NCBI GenBank assembly: GCA_015680685.1
Contig: MNCI01003410.1
Location: forward strand, 6,300-70,299
From: Gnetum montanum
Taxonomy: Eukaryota; Streptophyta; Gnetopsida; Gnetales; Gnetaceae
DNA length: 64,000 nt
Reading direction: 5' to 3'
Below are positions 24,201 to 36,154 of the stretch, piece after piece. How positions within the stretch are numbered: position 1 is the stretch's first letter; each line of letters begins with the position of its first letter. The notes beneath the pieces were generated by a model. That model did not search any database, was not told the origin of the DNA, and worked only from the letters and a program-made list of their open reading frames with translations. A program made the translations under genes and the position numbers.

Positions 24201-25386
24201 GTTCATTGCCAACTTCCAAGTCTTGACATTGAAAATATCAATTGGGGGAAGTTGGAAATCCTTGATAACTTTAAGTAAGAGCCCCTTGAGTTAAAACCAT
24301 TACCCACTGGTATGAAGTATACATTTCTTAAAAATGAAAAACTGGTAATTATTAATGCTAATCTCGCTCCTCAACAAAAAGAGAGACTGCTAAAAATGGT
24401 GAACAAATCGTCAAAAGCCTTTGCTTGGTCGTATCTTGAATTAACTGGAATAGACCATAGGATATGCCAACATAGGATTTATACTGACCCTTCCATGAAG
24501 CCTCAACAACAACCATAGAGGTGATTGAACCCAAAGTTGAAGCAAGTGGTTAAAGAAGAAATTGAACAACTTCTAAAAGTTGGGTTCATCTACCCCATTG
24601 CTCATAGTGAATGGGTTAGTCCCTTAGTCATTGTGCCCAAAGAGGGAGGTAAATGGAGGGTGTATATAGACTTTAGGCTACTAAACATGGCATCATTCAA
24701 AGACCACTTTCCATTGCCATTTGTCGACCAGGTTTTAGACACCATTGCAGGGCATCGCTACTATAGTTTTCTAGATGGGTACAGTGGATACAACCAAATC
24801 CAAATAGCACTAGAAGACCAAGCCAAGACCACATTTACAAGTCCTTGGGGGACATTTGCATACAAACAGATGCTGTTTGGCTTATGTAATTCTCCTGCAA
24901 TGTTTCAACATTTAGTTCTAAGTATCTTTCAGCAGCAAATAGGGAATGGTATTAGAGGTCTTCATGGATGATTTCTCCACCTATGGAGTGGACTTCAATC
25001 AAGTATTGGACCAATTAGAGAAAGTATTAAAATGATGTGTTGAAACCAATTTAAGGTTCAATTGGAAAAAAATCCATTTAATGGTCCAAGAAGGTGTAGT
25101 ATTAGGGCATAAGATTTCACAAACAGGGATAGAGGTAGACCCCAAAAAGATCAAAGTCATCCAAGGAATCACACACCAACCTGAAACTGTAAAAGACATC
25201 CGATCATTCCTTGGACACACTAGCTATTATAGAAGATTCATAGAGAACTTTTCAAAGGTTGCAAAACCATTGGTTGAACTAATGAAAAAAGATGTACCTT
25301 TTGAATGGACGAAGGAATGTGAACTAGCTTTCCAAACCTTGAAACAAAAGCTTGTAGAAACACCCATTCTACAAGGTCCTAACTAG
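24201..25386 (+). pseudogene. Reverse transcriptase of element A (frameshifted)
   Basis: It copies element RNA to cDNA. Visible RT landmarks: VGFIYPIAHSEWVSPLVIVP, GKWRVYIDFRLLN, SFLDGYSGYNQI (first catalytic Asp 24774-24776), FGLCNSPAMFQ, then FMDDF (24961-24975), the YXDD box. One extra A just before this box (about 24953) moves the frame from 24525-24958 to the frame of 24961-25386. Other breaks are stops at 24279, 24516, 24522 and 25033. The thumb/connection segment HKISQTGIEVDPKKI and SFLGHTSYYRRFI follows. Confidence 0.92.
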
Positions 25387-25755
25387 TCCAAGCCATTCCA
25401 TATAATGACTAACGCATCCAACTTTGCCTTAGGAGCCATACTCATGCAGTTAGATGACCAGAAATGACCCTATTACATTCACTGTGTGAGTCGAAGTATT
25501 GCTAGTACACAGCTTAACTACACCACAACATAAAAGGAGTTAATGGCTGTGGTGTTTATACTAGATAAGTTTAGGCACTATGTATTGGGCTATAAGGTAT
25601 TGTTACACATAGACCATAGTGTAATTTGGTTCCTACTAAATAAACCAACGGTGAGCCCTTGCATCATACGATGGCTCATAATCTTACAAGAGTTCGACCT
25701 TATGATGATAGATTGTAAAGGCACTAAGAATGTTATTACTGATCATTTATCTTAG
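25387..25755 (+). pseudogene. RNase H domain of element A pol
   Basis: It would degrade the RNA strand of the hybrid. It reads in the same frame as the end of RT (PFHIMTNASNFALGAIL, KELMAVVF, LLHIDHS, GTKNVITDHLS). The first catalytic Asp of the usual TDAS motif is Asn (25411-25413). In-frame stops lie near 25384, 25465, 25531 and 25753. Confidence 0.85.
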
Positions 25756-27190
25756 TTGAGATGGGACAATAAAGAGGATGAATATTCACTTTTTGATCAC
25801 TTTCTTGATGAATTCCTCTTTACAAGTGTAGTAAATAATCAATTAACCATGGAAATAAATTGGTATAGTAGCATTCTTACCTATCTCTTTACACAAGAAA
25901 CACCACAAGAGTTAGACGTTAAAAAGAAACAATAGTTTCTACACCGAGCCAAATATTTCATGGAAATCAATGGACACTTTTATAAGGTATGTCCCAATGG
26001 CTTGGTTCAATGGTGTGTTCCCGATGTAGATCAATTACAAGTTCTCCAAGATGCTCATGAGGGCCCTTGTGGGGATCATTACATAGGGAGATGAACAACC
26101 ATTAAAATCCTACTTGCAGGATATTATTGGCCTACATTGTTCCAGGACGTTCATCATTTCATCCAATCTTGTGAGTGCTGCCAATGTGATGGGGGAATAA
26201 CTACTAGGATGGAATCCACAACAATGGATTAAACCTTTAGAACCCTTCGATATATGGGGAATTGATTTTATGGGGCTTATTACACCAATGTCCAATGGAA
26301 AAGCCTACATTGTTGTTGTTGTTGAGTATTTCACAAAGTGGGCAAAAGCAGCCGCTATTATGGACTGTACATCATCTACCACTACATAATTTATTCAACA
26401 GCAAATTGTAAATAGGTTTGGTGTGCCTCGTGCACTTATTTCTGACAATGGTACACACTTTACAGGTGCGACTTTTCAAAAATTGATGCAACGCTTGGGA
26501 GTCGAGCATAAACTAACTACACCATATCATCCTCAAGCAAACAATCAAGCCGAGGTCACCAATAGGGAGATTATGAAAATATTGACACAAACCATTAGCA
26601 AATATAGGCAAGACTGGAGCACCAAACTAAACAATGCTCTTTGGGCATACCGCTCCACATGGAAACTTCCTATAGGCTACTCTCCGTATGAGTTAGTGCA
26701 CGGTAAAATTCCAACACTTCCTATTCAAGCAAAGCTCTGTACACTATCCATGGCATGTGACCTCAACCTTCACCTTAATCTAGCACAAAAAGAATGGTTA
26801 ATGAACCTTAACCTACTAGATGAGAACTAATTAGTTACCCTGTCATCTAATGAATTGCACAAGGCCTTTAATAAACAACGTCATGACTTGAAAATAAGAA
26901 AAGTTAAATACCAACCAGGAGATAAGGTTCTTTATTGGAACCCCACACATGTGCCACAATGCACTAAATTTCAAACATTATGGGAAGGACCTTATATTAT
27001 CCATGGAACTTTTCCTTTAGTAGCCATGATGATTTACAAACCTGAGAGTCCGGATAAGAAATTGTTACTCAACATCCAACAAACCAAACTTTTCCATGAG
27101 CCTAGAATAGCCAATACCAATATTACCTCTATTGGTGGACAACCCTGCTCATTATTTTGGATCTCCCGCTTCCAACTTAGTCGTGGGTGA
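25756..27190 (+). pseudogene. Integrase of element A (broken but with intact DD35E residues)
   Basis: The N-terminal zinc domain has His at 26056 and 26077 and Cys at 26170 and 26179. Stops (25933, 26092) and a frameshift between 26180 and 26249 separate it from the core. The core has catalytic Asp (26264-26266), Asp in SDNGTHFTG (26444-26446) and Glu (26552-26554). The last two are separated by 35 residues, the classic DD35E spacing. Stops also lie at 26387 and 26828. The C-terminal part (WNPTHVPQ, LWEGPYIIHGTF) ends at a stop near 27188 with no chromodomain. This is the better preserved of the two integrases in the window. Confidence 0.92.
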
Positions 27191-27482
27191 GATGGCCACC
27201 AATGCTAATCATTCTAAGCCCTCAGCTCTTTTTGTATTTTTTTTACACATCTTTTCAATTTTACTTATTTTTTTACACCATCATTCACATTTTTTACTAT
27301 TTCTTTATTTAATTTACTTTCATTCATCATACAATAAGTGCTCATGATGGTGGATTGTACTATAATGGTATTGATTGTTAATGTTGGGTTTTTACCTTTG
27401 ATTTTCAATGTTGATACTAAGATATGGTTCTTTTGATAAAATAGGCAATGAGTCCACATCATCCATTTCTTCATTCAACTCT
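27191..27482 (+). other. Element A, non-coding segment after integrase (left of solo LTR)
   Basis: T-rich DNA after the integrase stop with no gene. Element 1 lacks this segment: there the integrase tail is joined straight to the block at 28835. It ends with ATGGT, the left target copy of the nested solo LTR. Confidence 0.6.
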
Positions 27483-28533
27483 ATGGTTGATGAGTGGCGA
27501 GGTACCCCTACACTCCACCATACGAATACGAGCGTACACGCGCGATCCGGTCGAACTCCGCAGACTAAATGCCTTAACGCCACAAGAAACACTTGGGGTT
27601 AATCATTCGTTGTCTTCCCAGGCTTGCTTGTATGTGTCACGGTGTATGGTTAAGCAAGTCTGAGGTATGTGATTTTTTTGGTATTTTCGGCTTATCTTCT
27701 ATGCTACCAGGAGGAAGGGTTGAGAAAACTAAACTAACTCTAACTAAGATCTAAGTCTAAATTAACTAGCGTCAGCATCCGTTCCCACTTGCCGGACACA
27801 CCCTGAACTATGCAACTGCAGCTTACCAAACGCTAATCGTTACTGGGATCGCCACACGTAACGCAAGTGCTCGAAGTGGTCGTACTGAGGCACCTATTTA
27901 GCCTACGTGTGATAAGCAGCCGATTCCTTAGCCAGCCGTACACACCCGTGGGTGCTCGTAACTAAGTCGTACTTATCACACGATCTAGCCTAGCAATGAG
28001 CAGCCGATTCCTCAACTAGCCGTACACATTAGACCCGGGAGTTACCAAGCGCAGAATCCTGGAATACGCTACTGGGTTACCAAGCATCCAATGCTCGTAA
28101 TTGAGTCGTACTCATGCATTGCGTCAAGCAGCCGATTCCTTGACTAGCCGTACACGTCCGTAGACGCTCGTAATCAAGTCGTACTTGAACGCACTAGGAA
28201 AGCAGTAAATGAAAGCAATAAATGAAACCACGTGCTGCAAGGTTTATCCAAACAAGTTCGTCTTTATTGCTGTACACAACTTGGGTTCAGGTTACAAGCT
28301 GCTCGAATAAAGAGCCGTTCACTCTAGGACTCCTACTGCGGGCACATGGGGAAAAATTCTAACTCTGGAGTGATCAATCTGCCAGAGCTTCGCTACACTA
28401 GCCAGGATTGGGAAATGAAGGGAGTGTCGCCTCTTATTTATAGAAATGGCGGCGGGACGCGATATCGCGTACGCGATATCGCAGGAGAAGACACGATATC
28501 GCGGCCTAGTGCAAATCGCGTCTCATTAATGGT
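27483..28533 (-). repeat. Solo LTR S1 (27488-28528) with target duplication ATGGT
   Basis: On the plus strand it runs from TGATGAGTGG to TCTCATTA, so the LTR is in minus orientation (its own start is TAATGAGACGC, one transition from TGATG). Perfect 5-bp duplications flank it: ATGGT at 27483-27487 and 28529-28533. There is no internal region, so it is the product of recombination between two LTRs. It is longer than its sister S2 (1041 against 799 bp) because of internal repeats at 27914-28200. Its U3 carries three CGATATCGC-type palindromes (28458-28502). Confidence 0.93.
27914..28195. repeat. Internal repeats inside solo LTR S1
   Basis: The unit AGCAGCCGATTCCT...CTAGCCGTACAC...GCTCGTAA...AGTCGTACT occurs three times, starting near 27914, 27998 and 28126 (spacing 84 and 128 bp). 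S2 at the matching place has only a plain 'CTCGAAGCAGTCGTACTGAGG' type segment, so the array arose within this LTR lineage. Function unknown; it lies between the U3 palindromes and the LTR 3' end. Confidence 0.8.
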
Positions 28534-30123
28534 CTCCCTTGCGTTGGAAGTGTACTATCCCTTTTTCTAAATAAACTTATTTATGAATTGGTGACTTGGT
28601 ATTCTTCAAACCAAGGAAGGACTCAATGGTTAAAAAGGGTGTGACTTCAAGGGGATTTGACGCACTTGTGCTGGCTATTCTCTTAGGTACTTGGATGCTT
28701 TTCATGGGTTTTTTGCCATTTCATCGTTGACCAAACATCAAGAAGTTGAATTAATTAAATAAGTCTTTGCATGGTGTGGTTCTCACGTCAAAAAAAAAAT
28801 AGGTGAGAATTCAAAGCACACCCCTTAGACATAATAACGAAATATGGGATACAAGCACTGGTTATGGCACTGGAAAGACATGTTACCCATGCCTGAAGGT
28901 TCCCTCTAACTAAGGCCCTTTCTCTCTTCCTACTACTCTATCTTTCTCTCCTTGGAATGGTGGTGACTCTATGAATGCATTCTTATTGCTTCAAGAGGAT
29001 GGGTTGGTCAAATGTGTTGATGCAAGATCACTGAATATGGTTTGTTTGAATCCAAATTTGGAATGAATTCTATTTAGTCACCATAACCATATAATACACA
29101 AGGGGCTTTACACAACCTTGCTCTTGGGATTCCATTCCATTTTCTCCTTTCCTTCCATATTTCTTCCCATATTCCACCTCATTGCCAATCTTATGATTAG
29201 TTTATATCTTGGTTGAGGCATTGTTCATCTTTGGTAAATAATTGTGGGTAAGTTCTTAACCATTGTTCCATATGTCATTCCTAGAGCCTATGGACTCTTT
29301 AGTTTGTAGGTTTGTCAAGGCATAAAAGGCATGAGCCTACTTTGGGGAGGACCCACTAACATTCCTTTATGGTAAAATCATTAAGTTCTTTCCCTTAAAC
29401 ATTCTTTGCAATCAACCATTTCTCGTTTCATCCCCATCCATGACATCTGTCTCATTGGCTTCACCATTGTTATTTCTCTTATCTTTCTTGTTCCTACAGT
29501 ATTTCCACCCTATTGCTACCGGAGGTTCGCTCTTAGTCATGGGGGCCCTGTTATAAATTTTTCATTCTATTACTTATCTCACCCCTACACCTTGGGTAGT
29601 TATTAGTTAAAAACCTCTAACCTTGTATCTACCATACCCACAACCCAGCCAAGGTGCTTCATATCGAGGCAAGGTATCAACTACATTGTATCTTATCTAT
29701 CCTTGCTAATTCATGACTATGTTGTGTGTGCAGATGATGACTATACAAACAGTGGACTGGGATAGGAGGGAGCACTCAAGATGGACTAGAGTAGGAGCAG
29801 GTATGTAAGGAACACGCTTCATCATGTGGCTATGGATAAACAATGGAGTGCACGTTTCTGACATCAGTAGCAACGCACCTCATTCTCTTTTCTCTCTCTC
29901 TTTCTCTTCAAGCTGTTGGATGAGGGTTTGGATGTCATTTATGTACAGTGTTCACCATAATAGTTATGAACACCAATGCTGTAATATGTTTATTGATCTA
30001 GTCACCAGGCACTTTGAGTCTATCACCCATGTCACTGTCAGTTTTCATTTAGTAAATAATCCCATACCTTCCCAATATTTTGTAAGGAACTCGAGGACAA
30101 GTTTTCATTCAATCATGGGGATA
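28534..30123 (+). other. Element A 3' non-coding region and polypurine tract
   Basis: No gene. It aligns with 870-2158 of element 1 from about 28830 on. It contains conserved block 1 (TGGAAAGACATGTTACCCAT, 28871-28899) and block 2 (CTTTGGGGAGGACCCACT, 29333-29358). It ends in a degenerate polypurine tract ATGGGGATA (30115-30123) directly before the LTR. The first 300 bp match the region before block 1 in B1 (55490-55680). Confidence 0.75.
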
Positions 30124-30961
30124 TGATGAACTGCGATATCGAGGCCACATATCGCATCCATGATATCGGGTCCGCAATATTGGAGCTCACCAAGCGATAT
30201 CATGCATCTGATGTCAAGACTCGCCTCATTGCCTATAAATAAGAGGGGGGCATGCTTGGTTTTCATAGTTAGTCTTAGTCCCTTACCCAAACTCTTGCAG
30301 TTTTCCTTCCTCATAGTTAGAATTATTTCTGAGTGCCCACAGTAGGAGTCATAAAGTGAACGAATCTTTATTCGAGCATTGTGTACCTAAGCACACCTTA
30401 TGGCTGAAAATAAAGATGAACTTTGTGATAAGCCTTGCAACATTCAGAATAGTTTATTTAATGTTATTTACAATTATTTAATGCTTTCTTTAGTTAATTA
30501 ATGTGCTCTCCCTCACCTTGTTAACTCTCCCAAGTAATCACACTCAGTTCAACCACTTCAAGCATGCGTGGAATACTTGGTAACCTAGTAACGATTAGCA
30601 TTTGGTAATCCCAGTAGTGTTGCACTGGTTCAGGATGTGTACAGCAAGTGAGAATGGATGTTGGTGTTAGGACTAGTTAGAGCATAGTCGATTAGTTAAA
30701 TTAAATTGGTTACTTAAGTAGTTCACTTCTTCCTTTGTAGCACTAGGACATAAAACATCAGAAAATATATAAAAATCATATACCTCAAGTTTACTTAATC
30801 ATACAATCGTGCTATACAAGTAAGCTTGGAAAGACAATGATCAACTAACCCATCTGGGTTCTGTGAAAGCACATAAGCACTTAGTCCTTGGAATTCGACT
30901 AGATCATGCATGTACGCTTGTATTCATATGGTTGAGCGTAGGGATACCTCACCGCTCATCA
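30124..30961 (+). repeat. 3' LTR of element A
   Basis: 838 bp, TGATGAACT to GCTCATCA, followed by the target copy CTAGT (30962-30966). TATAAATA is at 30234-30241. It has one more GATATC-type palindrome than the 5' LTR, because of a small insertion in U3. Confidence 0.95.
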
Positions 30962-31027
30962 CTAGTAGAATAAAACTTGTGACCAGGGGTTACGAGTCTA
31001 AGACATGTACCACTAGACTAACACCTC
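30962..31027 (-). repeat. 5' head of SINE copy 1 (tRNA-derived)
   Basis: On the minus strand from 31027: GAGGTGT, then the box A-like TTAGTCTAGTGGT, then an ACTCGTAACCCCTGGTCAC segment and a decayed box B (AAGTTTTATTC for GGTTCGAATCC). This is the layout of a tRNA-derived Pol III promoter. Element A inserted into its 3' half; the tail is at 20016-19970. The second copy at 58604-58490 shares the pattern, which supports a SINE family over a stray tRNA gene. Confidence 0.65.
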
Positions 31028-31312
31028 ATTGTTATAGGTGTTAGCAACTAAGACATTTGAATGTTCACTAATAACAACAACTATAATTCTTTCGTTTATT
31101 TTCTTAAATTTTAATTATCATATTAACACAAGATCAATTATTCTTTCTTTGTCACATTCTTTTATCATAGTTCTTTTTACAACCTTAATAGCATGCACAT
31201 GATCTTTTGTTTCAAGGAGCTTTTTTTGCAAAATATTATAGTCATAAGCTAGTTCTTCATTTGATTTACAAAAAATCTTAAGCTCTTTCTTCAACTTTAA
31301 ATTCTTAAATTT
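31028..31312 (-). pseudogene. Coiled-coil coding remnant, part 3
   Basis: On the minus strand an open, Lys/Glu/Leu-rich stretch (LKLKKELKIFCKSNEELAYD, then ILQKKLLETKDHVHAIK) ends near 31118. Upstream, across B2, it continues into 49782-49591 and, across B1, into 58160 onward: the reading MTKHEKVMFDLKQY...LNEIKFKN joins when the two insertions are removed. Stops interrupt the join. It looks like the C-terminal part of a retroelement gag or another coiled-coil protein, but the family is not recognised. Confidence 0.45.
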
Positions 31313-31317
31313 GATCT
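31313..31317. repeat. Target-site duplication of B2, left copy (GATCT)
   Basis: GATCT precedes the B2 LTR at 31318 and is repeated exactly at 49591-49595 after the far LTR, 18 kb away. Confidence 0.95.
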
Positions 31318-32189
31318 TGTTGAGCAACGAGTACCCCCTACGTCCAACCATGTGATTCACAAGCATTCATGCACAATCCAGTCAAATTTCATGGATGAGA
31401 TTAGTTGTGGCATTTAGATCGTTAAGCATTTATCGCAGGATACTATCTTCCCACTTGGACTAGTGGTATCTTTGTCATGTATGGTTTAGTCCAAGGTGAG
31501 ACATATGATGGTTGATGTTATTATGGCTTTATGCTACTCCTAACAACAATAGAGAAATTAATTATTTAATCTAATTAACAATAGGAAGATAAATGCTAAA
31601 CTAGCCTACAGGCGATGAGTGTTAGTTCCTAGCTTGCTATACATGTCCTGAACCCAGGTATCCACTACTAGGATTACCAAGCGCTATGCTATTGGGCAAA
31701 CCAAGTAATAATGTTGTTAGGATAACCAAGAAAATACGTGTTTATGCTCAAAATTGGTCACACTCATTCTCCCAATTGATTAAGTTGCATGAAATATAGA
31801 TATTAAATAAGTACATGAAAAGTAAATTGCATGGAAAGTAAATCTAATCTAAGTTAAAGGGTAGCAATGAATAAGAATCAATCTTGATCTTATTGTTTTT
31901 CATGAAATGTGTTCACATACATTACCACTTGAATAAGATGTTGTACAACTAACTCAGATCCACACTGCGGGCACTTACTAACTATTCTCTAACACTATGG
32001 AATAAAACTACAAGAGTTTGACTACTCTATTAACAAAAAAATAGGATGAATCATGTGCTCAAGTGTTGAATTTATAGGTAGGAACACATCTTGTGATATT
32101 GAATATCCGATGTTGTAGCATGTGCTATGATATTGAGGCTAAGATATTGAATACCTGATATCTTAACCTATGAAAAACACAATTTATCA
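31318..32189 (-). repeat. 3' LTR of B2
   Basis: 872 bp. In element orientation it starts TGATAAATTG after a tract reading TTATGGGGTTA. The U3 has GATATC and near-GATATC palindromes (32092-32165 on the plus strand). The element 3' end (31318 side) is degenerate, TTGAACA-like instead of TCATCA. Same length as the other LTR (871 bp). Confidence 0.9.
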
Positions 32190-35100
32190 TAACCCCATAA
32201 CTTAATGAAAACTCATCCTCAAGTGAACAAAAGGAAGAACAAGTTTTTTTACAAAATATTGGGAAGGTATGGGATTATTAATTGACTCTAATCACTAATT
32301 GAATCTGAGTGCCACATTACAAAATTTTATTCAAGTGGATGCATACAAAATGACAAAGTGACAAAAAAATTGGACAGACACTGAAGATTACAAAATTTGT
32401 AGAGGTCTTCAAAAAGCCATTGAAGATGATTCTTCTTGTTGCAACTAGTGATGGCAGATTTCCAACCTTGATTGTTATGTTGATGCTTCTTTGGTTATGC
32501 AAAACATTGTTGAAGGATAGACTAAAATTTTTTCTCATCATCCCATGGATTTAGCAATCGTGTGATGTTTGAATTATTATCTTGTATGTACTATGATTTT
32601 TCCATGGGCATATCCTTTGTTATCCCTCTCTTAGCTTCGTTTTCATGCCTGGAAAAAGACCTTCTTTCATAGATGTTTTGTTTAGCATCACTTATAATCA
32701 CCAAAGGATCAACATTAGTTTTGGTAAATTTGCCTTAATAATTAATCCCTTTTGGATCCCTTAGTTTGTGTTTAAGCACAAGGTGATGATAGCGTACTAT
32801 GCCCAAGGCTATGAAGTAACTAGTTTGATGTTAAAACAATTTCAAAGTAGACATTCCTAGCTCCCATTACTAAGGAGTGTCACTCTTGAAGCGCATAAGT
32901 TTTCAAACAATTAAAACCAAAGGTCCAATGTAGAAGATGACCAAGAAATGTTTTGGAAGTTGAAGGATATTAAGAAAGAGAAGTAGGAAAAATTAATTAA
33001 AACTGATGAGAAGTAGTCCCAAAAGCATGCATAAATTCAAAGAAACCATCATTGATGTTCTCGAAGATGTGAAGGTTAGTTCAAAGCCATGATCAACAAA
33101 AGTTATGTAAGTGGGTCCTTCCCAAAGTAGGCTCTTGCCATAATGCTTATGCATAACCACTTTTAGAGATGTTGATCAACACCTTAGAAGTTAAATGTAG
33201 ATCATGTATTTATTCCAAAAAAACACACAATTGCCTTGGTTGGGATGTTGCACTATACTACACAAAACCAAAAGGCTCATAACTATATGTACTAGTGAGA
33301 TGAATAATGGGATGAGAAGGGCTTGCAAAGATAGGGATGTAAGGTACTTAACCATGTTTAGAATAGGTTCTTGTGTTAAATGTGATTAAAATAACCAACA
33401 CACCTATCCATTCAAGTCCCAAACTAAGCCCATACCATTAACAGTGACCTCACATTAATGTGTTCCTTTCTGCTAACCATCATGAGGCCACAACCACCAC
33501 AAAGAACAATCATCACTCCAAAAAGAGAAGAAAAGAGAAGAAGAAAGGAAAGGCCTTAGTTAGAGGGGAGCTTTCAAGCATAGGTAACATGTCTTTCTAG
33601 CCCCATAACTAGTGCTTGTAGCCCATGATTGTGTCTAAGGGGTGTGCTTTGAATTTCCATTATTGTTTTTGTTATTTTTTAATTTTTCTCTTTTTTTGGA
33701 TTTTATATTTTTATGATTTTGGATGGAAACAACACCATGCAAAGGCTGTTAACTTCCTATTATTAGTCAATAGCTGATGAGTGGCGAGGTACCCCTACAC
33801 TCAACCATACGAATACGAGCGTAACACACGCGATCCGGTCAAACTCCGTAGACTAAGTGCCTACACGCCTCATGGAACACTTAGGGTTAATTATTCATTG
33901 TCTTCCTAGACTTACTTGTAGTTGTCATAGTGTATGATTAAGTAAGTCTGAGGCATATGATTTTTATATCTTTTTCTGTTTTATCTCCTATGCTATTGAG
34001 GTGAAGGGTTGAGAGACTAATTGACTAACTCTAACTAATGAACTAAGTCTAAATTAACCTAGCGTTAGCATCTGTTCCCACTTACTGTTCACACCCTGAA
34101 CCAATGCAACCATGGTTACCAAATGCTAGTCATTGCTAGGATCACCACGCGTAACGCACGTGCTCGAAGCAGTCGTACTGAGGCACTTAACTAGGAGAGA
34201 AGGGTTGAGAAAGATTTAATTCCTAATAAAGCATATAAATGGAAAATAGTAAATAACAATAAATAAATCCTAATTAGCCTATTCCATGCACTGCAAGGTT
34301 TATCCAAGAAGCTCGTCTTTATTGTCGTACACAAACTTGTGTTCAGGTACAATGTTTGCTCGAATAAAGATCCATTCACTTTAGGACTCCTACTATGAGC
34401 ACATGGAAAATATTCTATCTCTGGAGTGCTCAATTTGCCAGAGTTTCACTACAGTCTAAGCCTAGGATGATGAAACAAGGGAGAGTCACCTCTTATTTAT
34501 AGATATGATGGTGCACCACGATATCGCTGGGGATGACGCAATATCGCGTCCCATGCGATATTGCGTCCCATCAATAGCGGAGTGATAATACATTCCATGA
34601 GGAGTCATAAATCACATGAAGGAAGCCAAGAAGAGATCTCAACAAATCCGCTTGAGGTCACACCCTTACCATTCCCACTTGGTTGTTCCTTCTTTCTTCA
34701 AGGTACAATGATCATTGATTGATTTTAATTTCATGAAAGAAAAACCAAATTGCTTTCATGACAAAAGACATTTTTATTTAGAGAACTAGAGAGATGGATA
34801 AGGTGGTCTCATTGCTTTACATAATTACTTGCCCAATCAACTTGATAGCATAACACAAAAACCCAACATATAGTGTTGACTTTTGCATCATGACTTGGCA
34901 ATATTATTGATAAAAACATAAAATCCATTGATAAACATAAAGAAAATGACTTAAGAAAAGAAAAATATTAAGAAATGGAAAACATATAAAGAATTGAAAA
35001 ATGTTGAAAGAAATGGGAAAATGATAAAGAATTGTAAAACAAAAAAGTGAAAATCATTTATTAGTTCTTAAACTAGGATGGAGCATCTTCCCCATAACTA

Positions 35101-35190
35101 ATCTTATGGCCACATATTTGGGAAATGGACCACACAATCCCCTGGTTATACACCACTAGTTTCCCATCTATCACTATTACTAATTTAATT
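32190..35190 (-). other. B2 3' non-coding region (interrupted by solo LTR S2)
   Basis: Reverse complement of the 3' region of B1. Block 2 appears at 33111-33136 and block 1 at 33571-33600 (complement of ACATGTTACC). From 34579 on it matches B1 55490-54470 read backward. Short open frames at 32317-32541, 33204-33389 and 34191-34433 have no counterpart in the relatives (the last lies in the solo LTR). No gene is supported. Confidence 0.75.
33770..34578 (-). repeat. Solo LTR S2 (33775-34573) with target duplication ATAGC
   Basis: 799 bp; on the plus strand TGATGAGTGG to CCCATCA, hence minus orientation. Exact duplications ATAGC at 33770-33774 and 34574-34578. Same LTR subfamily as S1 (LTR start TGATGGGACGC, U3 palindromes CGATATCGC/CAATATCGC), but without S1's internal triplication. 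It sits in the 3' non-coding region of B2. Confidence 0.95.
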
Positions 35191-36154
35191 AATCACATGG
35201 TAGCACATTTAACATTGGTGATAGTCTTGTTTGGATCATTTAGATATGTATCTTTTACTGGAATTGAAGGTATTTCTATTTTAGGGGATCCAAATGTGTT
35301 TGCTTCTTCTTCTTGATTTTCTATTTTAATTCCAAGGCCTCCCTGTTTAACATCCTCTTCTAGTGTATAATTAGAGTGTAAGATATTTGTGTCTAAGTCC
35401 TCTATTTGGTCCATTTTCTTAAGTCTAGAACTAATGAGTGAATTAGTTATTTTCATGCATCTTTGAAATAATTTTATATTCTCATTTTCAAGCCACTGGG
35501 TATCTTTTAGTTTAGTGGCTACTGCATAGCCACTTGGGCTAGTATAAGGGTTGTGTTAATATTTCAAATTTCTAACCCATAGCTACACCCTTTATTATTA
35601 GTGGTGCATGTATTTTTTTGTCTCTCCACAGTGATAGGTTTATTTTTTATTTCTTGTGTTGGAGTGGTGATTGTTGCTGGATTTTGTGTATGATCAAGAC
35701 ACTATTACAAAGAGGAAGGATGTTGCACTAGATTGGCCCTGTGCTAGTTTTGATGTGCTACTGGGTCTATGAGTTTTACGCTCATGCATGGAAACTATCC
35801 TAAAGAAAGGATGTTTCTAAGGTTGTGGTTGAGATCTACTAGCATTATCATTTTCATGTATGTTCAAAGCAAAAGTGGCATTCTTTCGTTGATGTTGTGG
35901 TGTCAAACCTTCTTATGTTACTGGCGATGACGTATGGTGAAGGGAAGTATGAGAATATTAAGGATATGATGGAGGATGAGAGGTATGAGATGATGATCCC
36001 TTAGAAGATGTTGTGGGTTAATGATATTTGGGAGAGTGGTAGTAGTGATTTGAGGTAGAGGAAGTAGAATCAGTTGGAGAAACAAGTTTTTGAACACAAT
36101 ATCCATATGGGTCTAACTGGCAATAAGGGTAGTGTTGGTTTGATGATGGCTTCC
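35191..36154 (-). pseudogene. B2 gag, 3' part and linker
   Basis: Minus-strand continuation of gag from the far side of the AT-rich insertion. At 36106-35918 it matches the B1 segment 52682-52868 (both contain LPLPQITTTT / LPIPQITTTT and NILILPFTI). The downstream open stretch 35456-35193 (TLEEDVKQGGLGIKIENQ) matches the end of B1 coding (KEDVKQEDLRTKIENQ). No protease motif lies between. Stops are frequent. Confidence 0.75.

Larger units (their letters stand above)
20017..30961 (+). mobile_element. Element A: full-length, inactive Ty3/gypsy retrotransposon (Athila/Tat type)
   Basis: 10,945 bp including a nested solo LTR (27488-28528). Order: 5' LTR, tRNA-Asp-type primer site, gag, protease, reverse transcriptase, RNase H, integrase, 3' non-coding region, polypurine tract, 3' LTR. 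The order protease-RT-RNase H-integrase is that of Ty3/gypsy, while no chromodomain, the tRNA-Asp primer site and the protease style suggest the Athila/Tat branch. Several frameshifts and more than ten stops interrupt the coding region, so it cannot be autonomous now. The two LTRs differ by many transitions and some indels (826 and 838 bp), which indicates an old insertion. Confidence 0.95.

Noticed and set aside
28346-28570. 74-codon frame across the end of solo LTR S1
   Set aside because: It crosses the LTR/target-duplication border, so it cannot be an ancestral gene.
30962-31027. A functional tRNA gene on the minus strand
   Set aside because: Box B is decayed, no clover-leaf can be closed, and a second copy with the same non-tRNA body exists; a SINE is the better explanation.
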